Below, in pieces: positions 53,413 through 63,200 of a stretch of DNA of 64,000 nucleotides. A program made the position numbers and the translations under genes. Origin of the DNA: Leuctra nigra (lineage: Eukaryota; Arthropoda; Insecta; Plecoptera; Leuctridae); the NCBI GenBank assembly GCA_934045905.1, contig OW203767.1, forward strand, positions 27,040,785-27,104,784, read 5' to 3'. Under the pieces are notes generated by a model. That model worked only from the letters and a program-made list of their open reading frames with translations. It made no database searches and was not told the DNA's origin. Every line of letters starts with the position of its first letter. The first letter of the stretch is position 1.

Positions 53413-53800
53413 TAAAATTAGGATTTTAGGAAAGAAGCCAAGAAAGGTAGACGGGCGAACAGACCCCTCCCATTTTCTGACAGCCATGCATGGACCACAT
53501 GACGTAAGCAGCAAGTGTTGACAATAAACAGGGTATGCATCTGTGCAAATACTGAAATCCCTATTTTGTACGTTTCGTTGGTCTCTTTCTATCCAGCGAT
53601 ATTTCTCTACTATTGGCGACAGTGAAATTAAAATATGCTGCGCATGCGTGTAAAATGTCGCCAAGTTCAAGTAGACCAATGAGAAGAGAGCAGCAGATCT
53701 CGCGCATGTGCAGAACACAATCCACCGCCGCCTTGCTTGGCGTCGTTTTCGTTGTCGATGGCAGTGGCGTCGTATTTTGTTCTAGTTCTTGCTTTGGAAA
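53413..53800. promoter_or_regulatory. lin-52 promoter / original shared unc-45-lin-52 promoter
   Basis: Contains TGCGCATGCG (53639-53648), matching the NRF-1 consensus core, a second similar word CGCGCATGTGC (53701-53711), a CCAAT box (53676-53680) and an inverted one, ATTGG, near 53612. No TATA box is obvious. This mix is typical of TATA-less, broadly expressed and often bidirectional promoters. That it also serves unc-45 is inferred from the head-to-head layout. Confidence 0.5.
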
Positions 53801-56800
53801 ATGGCTTCCGCGCCTAAACCAACGTCACTTGAAGAAGGTAAGATTTTAATTGATAATTCATTCTTTAATGTAGCTTATTTCCGAGATCAACTCCTGCAAT
53901 ATCTTGCTTACAATATGGGCGTCAGTTTAACATCCCATCTATTACATTTCAGTTGATTCACCGGCGCCAACTGCAGTTCAATCTATCGAGTGTTCCCTAA
54001 CCACACTTGAAAAGTTGGACAGGTCGTCCCCTGAACTTTGGCCAGAGCTAAGTATGTTAAAAACTAACCTTCATCTTTGTAGTTAAGACAGGAAATATCG
54101 GCAGGGTCCCTAGCTCAAGATCAACTCCACTTTAAAGAGTGGAATTTGTTCTGATTTTATAAAATAATGATTATTGAGGCTGGTTTCAGATCATTCTTCC
54201 AATATTGACTTTGTTGTTTCCTCATTGATCTGTCAGACTCTTGGTAAATTGCTCTGGGTACCTAGGTATTAACAACATTGTGTGCAGTTCCAGGTGTAAC
54301 CGACTATTACAAGCCTATGGCACAACGGGCACCTCAACGCAACAAGTCGACTATACAAGAACTGGAGGAACTCTGGAACAAGGATCTGGATGAAAGTGAA
54401 CTTGTCCAATTACGTAGTAAGTAACCTTAAAGCTGGGTTCCCATACTTCGCATCGAATTCGCTTCCGGTTCCCTTCGCTTTCACAAAATGGCTACCTTTT
54501 AACAAAGGAAATCGTCTATGTTTACATTCGCATGTTCGCGTGTTTCGGTTTCGTTAAAGTTGAGCCAATTTTAACTTTGACGAAACCGAAACGAAACCGA
54601 AACACTTGAACATGCGAATGTAAACATAGACGATTTCCTTTGTTAAAAGGTAGCCATTTTGCGAAAGCGAAGCGAACCGGAAGCGAATTCCATGCGAAGT
54701 ATGGGAACTAGGGATGGAGAAAATATCGATATATCGATATATATCGATATCAAAAAAATATCGAAATATCGATACCTGAATATATTGATTATCGATATAT
54801 CGAAATATCGATATATCGATATATTGTAATATTGAAATATTGAAATATCGATATATTGAAGCCTTACCGGACGATACAATTATGTTCTTAATTGAAGTTT
54901 ATACCTACTATGACAAAATAATTCATGTTTGCAGTGCAGCGTTTACCAGATTTATGGACAATTTCTCAGATTATTCACATTTCTTTCTTATCTGGCCAGT
55001 GACCCTATATCTTGGAATAGCTGTGTTATTTCTATTTACATTTTCTTTTGAAATTCCTAGAAGTTTTAGGAGCAATTTAAGGAATTTATGCGATCCTATA
55101 TCAATAATTCCATACCTACATCGTAATATAATACTTCCATATCAATATTTCGATATTTCGATATATCAATATTTCAATATATCGATATTTCAATATATCG
55201 ATATTTCGATATTTCAATATTTCAATATATCGATATTTCGATATTTCAATATATCGATACTTCAATATATCGATATTTCAATATTTCGCGATATCGATAT
55301 ATATCGATATATAAATGATATCGATAGTCGATATCAAAATCCAAGTTCGCTCCATCCCTAATGGGAACCCAGCTTAAGACAAAATATTGTGTCTCTACAA
55401 GATTATGTGAGGTTTTCAAGTTTACTAATTGACAATGTCGGAGGATGTGTAAAGTAGGGTTTCCATGACCGGAATTATTTTCGTGACATGGAACGATTTT
55501 CGTAAAATGGCGGACATCAACCAATCACAAGACAGAAAAAATCGTAGCGAAATAATCGTCCCTAACGAAATAAGTTCAGCAAAGCTCAACTATTTTCGTG
55601 TCGTCGGATGATTTTCGTGACGGAATCAGCGCCTTCATCAGGATTTCAACAAAAGAAGCAAGCAACTAATCTATTTCTCCTTGCAACTCTTTACCTTAAA
55701 TTGTCCATTACAAGTTACAAATAAAGTCACTTAGTAATTTAACAAACGGTAGGACGATGACAGCACATGATCTGACAGAAATGATCAGCTGTTACGCAGT
55801 TCTGGTTTTCGCCACCAGGAATATTTTCGTGCTATGTTGTGTTCTTTCACGACACGATTTAAAATCGTTTCGTATGACGAAAATAATTCCGGTCATGGAA
55901 ACCCTACTTAAGGATGTCTGAGGATGTCTTCAATCCAAGGCGGGCTCCTGCCTGGGGGCCGGTCGTTCGAGGTAGGTACAGATGACTATGAGCCATTTCA
56001 TTTGCTGCACCGTCCCTTCCAATGCTGGCATTAAATGTCTGGGTTAAAGGGAGCTGTGTGATCTTACACCCCTTAATGCGCTGATCGGAAGGGAAAGTTG
56101 GATCTTTCAATCTTTCTACTGATTCATGTAACCCACCTTAAAACAAGGCAAAGATGCCATAAGTTTAGAAGAAATGGAGAGAACACAAATTCAAGGAATT
56201 TATTGCCGAATACAAACAGGAAAACAATTTCTTTCAATTTCAAGCAAAAACAAGCGTACAGGTCGAATGTCAAGTAGGCAGTACGGGCCAATTGGCAGAT
56301 GAATCGGCCAGTATCTAATTAATTAACTGAAACAATACCATACAAAAGAGACACAACAATGGTAGAAGAATGCTGGGATAGTTGCGGTCGTCGTTGCTTT
56401 CAGTGTCAGTTATTCCAGATCTGGTTGTTCCAGATGAAGTTTTTGCAGATCGAGTTGTTAGGTTTAAAATTGTTCCAGATTTTTTTCCTACAGATTCTGT
56501 TGTGCCAGTCTGTTCTTCCTTTGGTTCACCTCTCTCTTGAGCAATTTGTAGCTTGAGATCGTGCCCATTGCATCCCTCTATGTTGCAATTGCAAAATACT
56601 TGTTCTATATTGTTTTCATAATAGCATTGATGGCTCGTTCCTTTTGGCAGTTCATAGTCATACCAAGATATTAGTTCATAGCATTGTCTAATTGTTAGAT
56701 CCCAACTTCCCATAGAATACTCTGACCTACATACGTGGTCAGTATTGCATTCTACGAAGCCATTAGGAACGTCTCGAGGGCTATCGGTGCATTTAGGGTC

Positions 56801-59800
56801 CACTATTAAACCTTTAATTAAACCTGGTTTTTTATTATTAGATGCACAGGAGAAGCACTTGATTCCTTTTGCCTGCGAGCTGAAGAAGATGAGCATCACG
56901 AATATCAGATATACCTGGGAACACATTTAAACCACATACGAGTCATTCCACCTCAACTCATTAACTGAAGAATTTACACGACCCCTTCAGATTTCAACAA
57001 AACTTGGTACACTAGAGTTTTATTTCGTACAAATTTCTCAAAGACGTAATTACTCGAACATTTGAACAAAAACAAAAGACAAAATCTCGTTCCTACGCCT
57101 TCTGAAGCAGGCAAGGTCGTGTGATTGACACTTGGTCATCTGATCTGGAAATCTTGCACATCCAATGAAACTTATGGTAGAATATACCAATCACTTTCAT
57201 GCAATCACTCATGTGAATGGACCTTAACACACGCAACTGTTTGGGTTGATGTTGGTTGTTTCACAATTGACACTCTGAGTTGCGCAGAAAGCACCGTTTC
57301 CAGTTCTGGTTACTCACCAGGGTTGAGTTCAGGGTTAGCGATGGCCGGACGAATAAAAGAACACTAAAGCTGGGTTCACTCACATAGACCGTTTTTTGTC
57401 TTGCGTTTTCCGCTTTTTTCTCTTGAGCAATCACAAACCCGCCGCGTGCGGATTTTATCCTCGCCGCGCCGTATAACTTCATCGAATCAAATCACGCGTG
57501 ACTACGTCACATGATCAAATAACATGGCCGATCTGACACTATTACCTACATTATTTTAAAATTACTTACCTGGGAAGAATATTAGCTCAATAAATACTCA
57601 CAAACTGTACTTAACTGACAGGTATAAATAATGTTGAATGAACATTTTTTGTTTTCCACGGCCTCCTGACATCTCGTAGACAAAGTTTAAACAAGGCGGG
57701 GATCAAGGTGCTTAGAAACGTTTTGTTCAAAACGCAAAACACTATGTGGACATTCCTACTAAAAACTGAGATATTCAATTAGTTAAAACGGAAAACGCAA
57801 AACAGAAAAACGGTCTATGTGGACCCAGCTTAAAATATCCCCGGGGTTAACACGTAGGTACATGAGAGTTTCACACTAGTTTCCACTAGAGAGCCTAGAC
57901 ACCATCTAGGCTCTCTAGTTTCCACCATTATCATATTCATGAGGTGATACAGGCTGTTCAATTTACGCTTACAACGCCGTTAGGGTGTAACTAAGCAGCA
58001 CCATCCAGACCTTCCACCTGAATTCACACTTTGCCAACCTACTTCCCAAAGTGAATCCTCTAATACCCTTTCTACACGCTCACTTTAACATAGGACTTTA
58101 GTAGCCTCTCACTTTAAGTACACCGTGTAGATGATCAAGCTTCCCTTAAATGACACCGCACTTCAAGTTCGCGACGGACCTATGTTTAACCTATGTTTAA
58201 CGCGAGATCTCGCGAGATTATTGTTAAAAACGATTCGCTTTTGTTCTTCTTCAGTTCTAGATTTAATAGTAAAATTGTATACATATTCAAGTTAAAATGT
58301 TTCATTGAATTTTTAAGTGTGTTGCGTGCTATTTAATAATACTTTTTAACCTAACACAAAGGCTCAAAACAATTTTAAAATAATAAATAAGTGCTTCTGA
58401 GTGTTAAAAGTGAGGCTATGTCATCCAAGAGTGATTTTGTTTTCAACTTGAACTGACAGCTGGAACATATTTTGGAAATAACTTCACTGGACCATTCATG
58501 TGAAATCTCCTCACTGTCATTAGAATAACACTGCACTGAATCAACAAATTAAGGTAATAATTACAGAATCGTCACCAGATAGTGCGTCAATAGATAAAGT
58601 GAGTGTGTAGACGTGAGAGAGACGTCATTTAAATGTATGTTTAACATACTATATTAAAGTGAGCGTGTAGAAGGGGTATAACTTGAATGTGCCACCTAGT
58701 TTTAACTGATTTTCATTTTGTTGTGTTGGTTCTAGCATAGTAGGTACATCATTTTCGTTGCCATCTTCACCACCATAATCATTGTACAGTCGCCAGTTTT
58801 TCGCTAAAGCACATTCGGATTCTTTGAAAAATCCAACTATGAGGCTTAGACATGATTTAGTGACAGGTTTGACGCGTCTCGAAATAAACATTGGCAACTT
58901 TGTAAGGCGAAGGGGTTGGGGAGTCATTAAACGGTCAGGTAGTTTGAAAAGAAAGTGATGAGCTTAACTCTCATACAATGAATGAATGCCTATTGTATCC
59001 TAGATAATGGAAAACCAATGTGCTATAGCGAAAAACTGGCGACAATAAAGAAGATTTGAACATACTGTACAGTAGGTACATGTTTACTATTTTATTAGAA
59101 GGTAGGTAGGTACTACTTACAAACAGAACGCTTTTTGACATTGCATCAACTCGGAGACTGCAACTCAGAAACTGTAAACAAATATCACTTTCAATTTGAT
59201 CTTTTCACTGCACACTTAAAGCTTACATGCACTAAATCAAGGCCTCACGATTGAGCAAGCGAAGTTACCATCTTTCGCTCTTTTGGCACGGACCACTTCT
59301 TCAAAGGAAACTCACAATCAAATCTATACTACGTTTTAATGAAAATGTAATTTATATTTTATATTAGGTTTTTAATCAAATTTATTCTGATGAGTAAGGT
59401 TTGTGCTGGATGGGTTGTGTATTGGGTTTTGGTATTGGTTCTCTTCTGATCACCGAGGTAGCAACATCGAGTGCACTCGGACTTGGGTGGGTGACCACTC
59501 AGTCTTGCTTGCCAGTTCTTGAGGATCTTGAGGAGTGTGAAGGGAGTCACAAGAATGGACCAAGTTCGAAGTAAGATATAAGAAGTAAGCTGGGGGTAGA
59601 GAGATTGGGGGTTTAAACTGGGCAGAGAGAGGCTTCAGTGGTTTGGCCACATGAAGAGGATGGGAACAGGGCTGGTGTTTGAGTCGGCTACTTCGGGACC
59701 ACGTAGAGTAGGAAGACCAAGAGAGAGGTGGATTGGAGTTATCAAGGAGGATGTGCTGGAGAGAGGAGGAAGGTGGAGTGAGTTGGAGGCTGAGAGACAG

Positions 59801-60228
59801 TGGGAGGACAGAACAAGATGGAGGCAGTTTGTTGGACAGTGGAAGTGGAGGAAGAAGATGAAGAGGGGACGTCGGGCAAGACCAGCCGGTTTCCAGGAGT
59901 CCTGCGGTGCGGCCCTAGTGTTGGTGGGGATACCCACTCCTTGACCCATTGAGATGGAACCAGCAGATGGATTATTATAATACCTACATTGTCATCTTCT
60001 CATCTTGTTTGCTGAGGATGCGTGCTTCTGCTACCTAATGATTAATGACCTGTCACTGACTCCTTGCATTACCTTGCAGAGTACAGCAACATGACGAGAG
60101 CCACGCTGATAGCCAAGATCCGCGAGATCCACGACGTGGTCTACGAGCTCGGCCTGCAGGAGTCCAAGGAGATGACTAGGGGCCGGATGCTCGAGATATT
60201 CGACACAAAACGACAACGCCCCTCGTAG
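53801..60228 (+). CDS. lin-52: LIN-52, DREAM/MuvB complex subunit, 4 exons
   Basis: Exons: 53801-53837, 53953-54051, 54288-54416, 60080-60228. GT-AG junctions and phases give 137 residues (human LIN52 is 116). LIN-52 links the MuvB core to the pocket protein (RB family) and so helps repress or activate cell-cycle and germline genes in the nucleus. The N-terminal motif is LEKLDRSSPELWPELIPGV, equivalent to LIN52's pocket-protein-binding and DYRK1A-site region. The C-terminal motif is LIAKIREIHDVVYELGLQES followed by KEMTRGRMLEIF, equivalent to the LIN9-binding helices. S38-P39 aligns with the human DYRK1A target S28. At the pocket-binding site the family's LxSxExL reads LTTLEKL here, with Thr in place of Ser. 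The last intron is 5.66 kb and packed with mobile elements plus a nested Ly6-like gene. Confidence 0.93.
54431..55374. mobile_element. Foldback MITE (TAA target site), interrupted copy
   Basis: Same family as 19547-19870: ends AGCTGGGTTCCCATACTTCG and its complement, flanked by TAA (54428-54430, 55375-55377). It is split near its right end by a hAT-like element at 54709-55360. The left end lies only 14 bases after the start of the exon 3 donor GTAAGT of lin-52. Confidence 0.85.
54709..55360. mobile_element. hAT-like element packed with TATCGATA words, nested
   Basis: Ends TAGGGATGGAG and CTCCATCCCTA, with a perfect 8-bp duplication ATGGGAAC (54701-54708, 55361-55368) made from the sequence of the host MITE. 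Both subterminal regions (about 54723-54858 and 55139-55335) are dense in TATCGATA and near-matches, about sixteen exact copies by eye. No transposase frame; the long frames here arise from the repeats. The terminal word is related to that of the hAT-like element at 9969 (TAGGGNTGG). Confidence 0.88.
55453..55908. mobile_element. TAA-flanked MITE with 32-bp TIRs
   Basis: Starts AGTAGGGTTTCCATGACCGG and ends with its complement. The match runs about 32 bases to ATTATTTTCGT. TAA lies on both sides (55450-55452, 55909-55911). Internal copies of ATTTTCGTGA-like words are frequent. PIF/Harbinger-like by target site; no coding capacity. Confidence 0.85.
56315..56926 (-). CDS. Ly6/three-finger GPI-anchored protein, intronless
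   Basis: 203 residues in one exon, antisense inside lin-52 intron 3. A signal peptide (about 1-21) is followed by a three-finger (Ly6/uPAR-type) domain with ten cysteines at 24, 27, 46, 60, 66, 82, 101, 112, 114 and 119. It starts IKCFSC and ends CNCNIEGCN, the family's closing C-N pair. A Ser/Thr/Glu-rich stalk (about 128-182) and a C-terminal hydrophobic segment (ILLPLLCLFCMVLFQLIN) suggest GPI attachment at the cell surface. Insect relatives act in septate junctions, ion-channel modulation and sleep regulation, but the specific role here is unknown. AATAAA on the minus strand at 56200-56205, about 110 bases after the stop, is a candidate poly(A) signal. Most insect Ly6 genes have introns, so this may be a retrocopy. 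Confidence 0.85.
   Translation of the reverse strand: MCSQVYLIFVMLIFFSSQAKGIKCFSCASNNKKPGLIKGLIVDPKCTDSPRDVPNGFVECNTDHVCRSEYSMGSWDLTIRQCYELISWYDYELPKGTSHQCYYENNIEQVFCNCNIEGCNGHDLKLQIAQERGEPKEEQTGTTESVGKKSGTILNLTTRSAKTSSGTTRSGITDTESNDDRNYPSILLPLLCLFCMVLFQLIN
57368..57830. mobile_element. TAA-flanked MITE, AGCTGGGTTCAC ends
   Basis: Starts AGCTGGGTTCACTCACATAG and ends TCTATGTGGACCCAGCT, flanked by TAA (57365-57367, 57831-57833). The first nine bases equal those of the foldback MITEs at 19547 and 54431, but the interiors differ. It is a sister subfamily with TIRs of about 25 bases (CACATAGACCGTTTTT). Confidence 0.85.
57886..57918. repeat. Small perfect palindromic hairpin
   Basis: CTAGAGAGCCTAGA and its complement are separated by a 5-base loop. 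It lies in lin-52 intron 3 between two MITEs. Function unknown. Confidence 0.7.
58064..58678. mobile_element. TAA-flanked MITE, TACCCCTTCTACACGCTC ends
   Basis: Starts TACCCTTTCTACACGCTCAC and ends GTGAGCGTGTAGAAGGGGTA, flanked by TAA (58061-58063, 58679-58681). Internal TCACTTTAA..CACCGTGTAGA words repeat the TIR theme. No transposase frame. Confidence 0.8.
59437..59500 (+). ncRNA. 5S-rRNA-like fragment
   Basis: GGTTCTCTTCTGATCACCGA, then GGTAGCAACATCGAG, then CGGACTTGGGTGGGTGACCACT resembles the middle of animal 5S rRNA. In 5S this includes the internal control region bound by TFIIIA (CCGATCACCGAAG, AAGCAACGTCG, CTTGGATGGGTGACCG). Both ends of a 5S gene are missing, so this is not a working 5S gene. 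It is directly followed by a LINE tail, pointing to a 5S-derived retroelement or an element that targets 5S genes. Confidence 0.65.
59505..59985 (+). pseudogene. LINE C-terminal fragment
   Basis: The plus-strand frame through 59610-59944 carries RERLQWFGHMKRM, then GRPRERWIGVIKEDVLERGG and WSELEAERQWEDRTRWRQF. This is the signature tail of insect non-LTR reverse transcriptases (LQWFGHV.RM / GRPR.RW.D.IKEDL). Upstream frames are interrupted and no RT catalytic motif is present. The fragment ends in GGATTATTATAATACC about 100 bases before the lin-52 exon 4 acceptor. Confidence 0.75.
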
Positions 60229-63200
60229 GGAAGTTAGTCCACTTTTACTTACTTTATTTCTTAATAATTTTAATTCATCTTTTTATAACAATCTTAAGAG
60301 AATTCTAAAGTTCACAACTTGTTAATTATTTGAACTACCTATTTGTATTGACATTAATATTGACAGTTGTATCTTCCTGCTCTAATTATAGCGACGTTTC
60401 GCCTTCTGGTCTGCATGCATTTTCAGGCTGATGGAGACGACGAGGTTACAGAGTATGTTTAAAAGTCCAACCTCTTTAAACTTATTAAACCTACTCTGTA
60501 ACCTCGTTGTCTCTATCAGACTGAAGATTCTTGTAGCACACCAGGTGAATTGTTGCTGTATTAGAATATATAATAGAGCAGCTACCGCAGTCCATATCTA
60601 TGTAAACTCTAAAGTTGACTAGCATGGAGGTTATTTGATTTCAAGATCAGTATATGGATACTGTATACACATCGAATGATTAGATTATATTGGTACAGTT
60701 ACTTCATGATGTATAAAAGTTGATGCTCGCTCGGTACAACTTGAAGCCGTTTTCTGTGGTATCTCTGCCTGTCTGTGGCTTATTTTGTAAATGTATTGAC
60801 TTTCTTCACCAATGTACAAACAATATATATTATACACGTATCTGAAGAAATACCACATTGTCTTCATTTGCTCTGGATTTGACCGTCGATCCTTGATGCC
60901 TATTCTCGAGTTGAAACCGGATGCGAAATTGTTCGACAATTCAATTCTAAAACAAGTAAAATCTTTTGTTTTTCAATGTTAATTGCGCTGAATACATCGT
61001 GCGCTGACACAATTCTGCTTGGTGAATATTTTCAGTCTTGAGTATAGGCATCAAGTAGGTACATTACTGTTCCCATTTCATCCTAGTTTAATGGGATTCC
61101 TCACTGAAGAGCTTGACTTCAAATCATGGAAATATTCTTAGGGCCAGTCTTTTCTTTCAATACTCTGCTAACTTTTAAACAGTTGATTAGGACTGTATTG
61201 CCATGGCAACAACCAATTACATTCCTAGAATTACTGTGTTAACTTAATTTCTGGTTTCAGCAGACTATTGAAAACTGGACGTAAATATAATACCTACTTA
61301 GTTTTCAATCAAAACTTGATTGGGTATATATTTTGCTTACATTTGACTCAAATTTGAAAAGGAATCAATATTATTGGAGAAGTAAGTTCATGAAATAACT
61401 ATCCAAGATAATATGAAAAATGTGGAGACTCAGAATTTGTTGTGATTTTATGGCTTTGATATTTCAACACTTAAAAATTAAGTTGCAGTCACGACTCCAA
61501 GTGTAAAAAATTAACATCTTTAGGAAATAGGATAGATTCAAGTGCGCATGGGTACGCCACTTTTATGGCAATGGTAGCGAGCGAGTTCAGTTAATGTTAA
61601 ATCGGAATTGCTACCTTGGTGGTGTCTACAACCAAATACAATCGGCATATTTCATTACAGCACATATTCATAAATTTTCTTGTGGTTTTAGTAACTACTT
61701 TGAGCAATAAAATACTAAATAGTTTAATACTATAAAATATAAATAGTTTTCCTGAGCTTCGGAAATTATATTCGGGAATTTCCGGATTGGATGCTAACAC
61801 AGATCTTTAACGGTTGGCTGATGGAATCCCTATTTAATAAAACACAGTAAATATATACACGTAAATCATTTCTTTATTGTCTTCTACACATTTTAACACT
61901 CCCAACATCTAATACATGGAAAGATTGCCCAGTTTGGAACTACTAAAAATCAAAACAAGTTAACATTTAATAATAATGATTTATAATCCACATTATAGTA
62001 TATTTTTAATATTAATTATTATATTAAATGTAATTAGTGCCCCCCAAGTGGGCAAGACATTATTGTCGCTTGTATCACTCACAGTATTTATTGTCATAAC
62101 CAGTTAGAACATTACGATAATGAGAGGACTTACTATACCTATTGACAGATGATATTAATTAATTTCCTTAAGACTAAGTATGTTTGCATAGAGGTGAACA
62201 ATGGGGAAGGCCACTGCAACTCTGTCAATCTCTTAAAACTAAATCACTCAAACATTATTGGCGTAATTTGTTCATATTGTCTAATTTCCCTTTGGAGCAA
62301 ATAGATTTATTGTCAAATATTCCTAATTAATTGCATTTAATAATCCAATATTTTCACATCGTTATTGTCATGAAGTGTTGGTAACACTGTTCACAAATTA
62401 TTTTATCACTCGGTTGCTATCACAAGATTACGTTACCTATTTTGTTACAACTGTGTAGTTGCTTTTTATTGTCATATTAACACTGAATTTCATCTTATGA
62501 CGATAAAATTTGTGTTTTTGACTTGTTTTTAAAGTTACGATTCTTTCTCAACCCCTCTATGATGTTGAATCAGTATTATGATGCATTATCTCGACCTATT
62601 TCTATATGGCAACAACCAATTATAATATTTTGTTTAGTAACCACCCCCATTGTCATATTGCACAGAGATGTGGATGTGCTGCAGAAACTCTATGATTTCA
62701 TAGATATGCATCGATTCGGATAATCATTGGTTGCCACCTTTAATCCTAGAGGAAGGGTCCCGCACTTAAACTATACTTTCTGACTGATTTGTCGCTGACA
62801 CTTCGAGTTCTAGCTGCAAAGTTAAAGACAACGCAACACCAGTCTTTCGACTGACCAGTTTCATACCGAACAGTTCTGACTTTCTCGTAACTATTGTGCA
62901 TTTTCTCAGATCAGTCAGATTTACTTGTACATCAGTAGGTATATTTATTATTTTGAATGCCGAGATTACTGTGAAACTGTTCACATGGGTGGTATTTTGA
63001 TTTAAAAGCGTAACTCTAGCTAACATTACACAAATGCAGGATGGCTTTGCCTTTTGGTTTAAATGGGCATTTTTCACATTTTACTAATAGTATTTCAACA
63101 ATTTTCTGTACCTTTTTTCTTTTTCTCATTGTTTCTTTTTACATGACCTTTCACTCTTTTGTGGGCCTTTTGTCTTGATACATCCCGGGCCCAGAGGAAG

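Noticed and set aside
54840..55361. 173-codon plus-strand frame rich in Tyr/Ile/Ser
   Set aside because: Its second half is the ATCGAT-type repeat of the nested hAT-like element; no protein family was recognised.
58649..58927. 92-codon minus-strand frame
   Set aside because: Its end runs into the terminal repeat of the MITE at 58064-58678 and it shows no recognisable domain.
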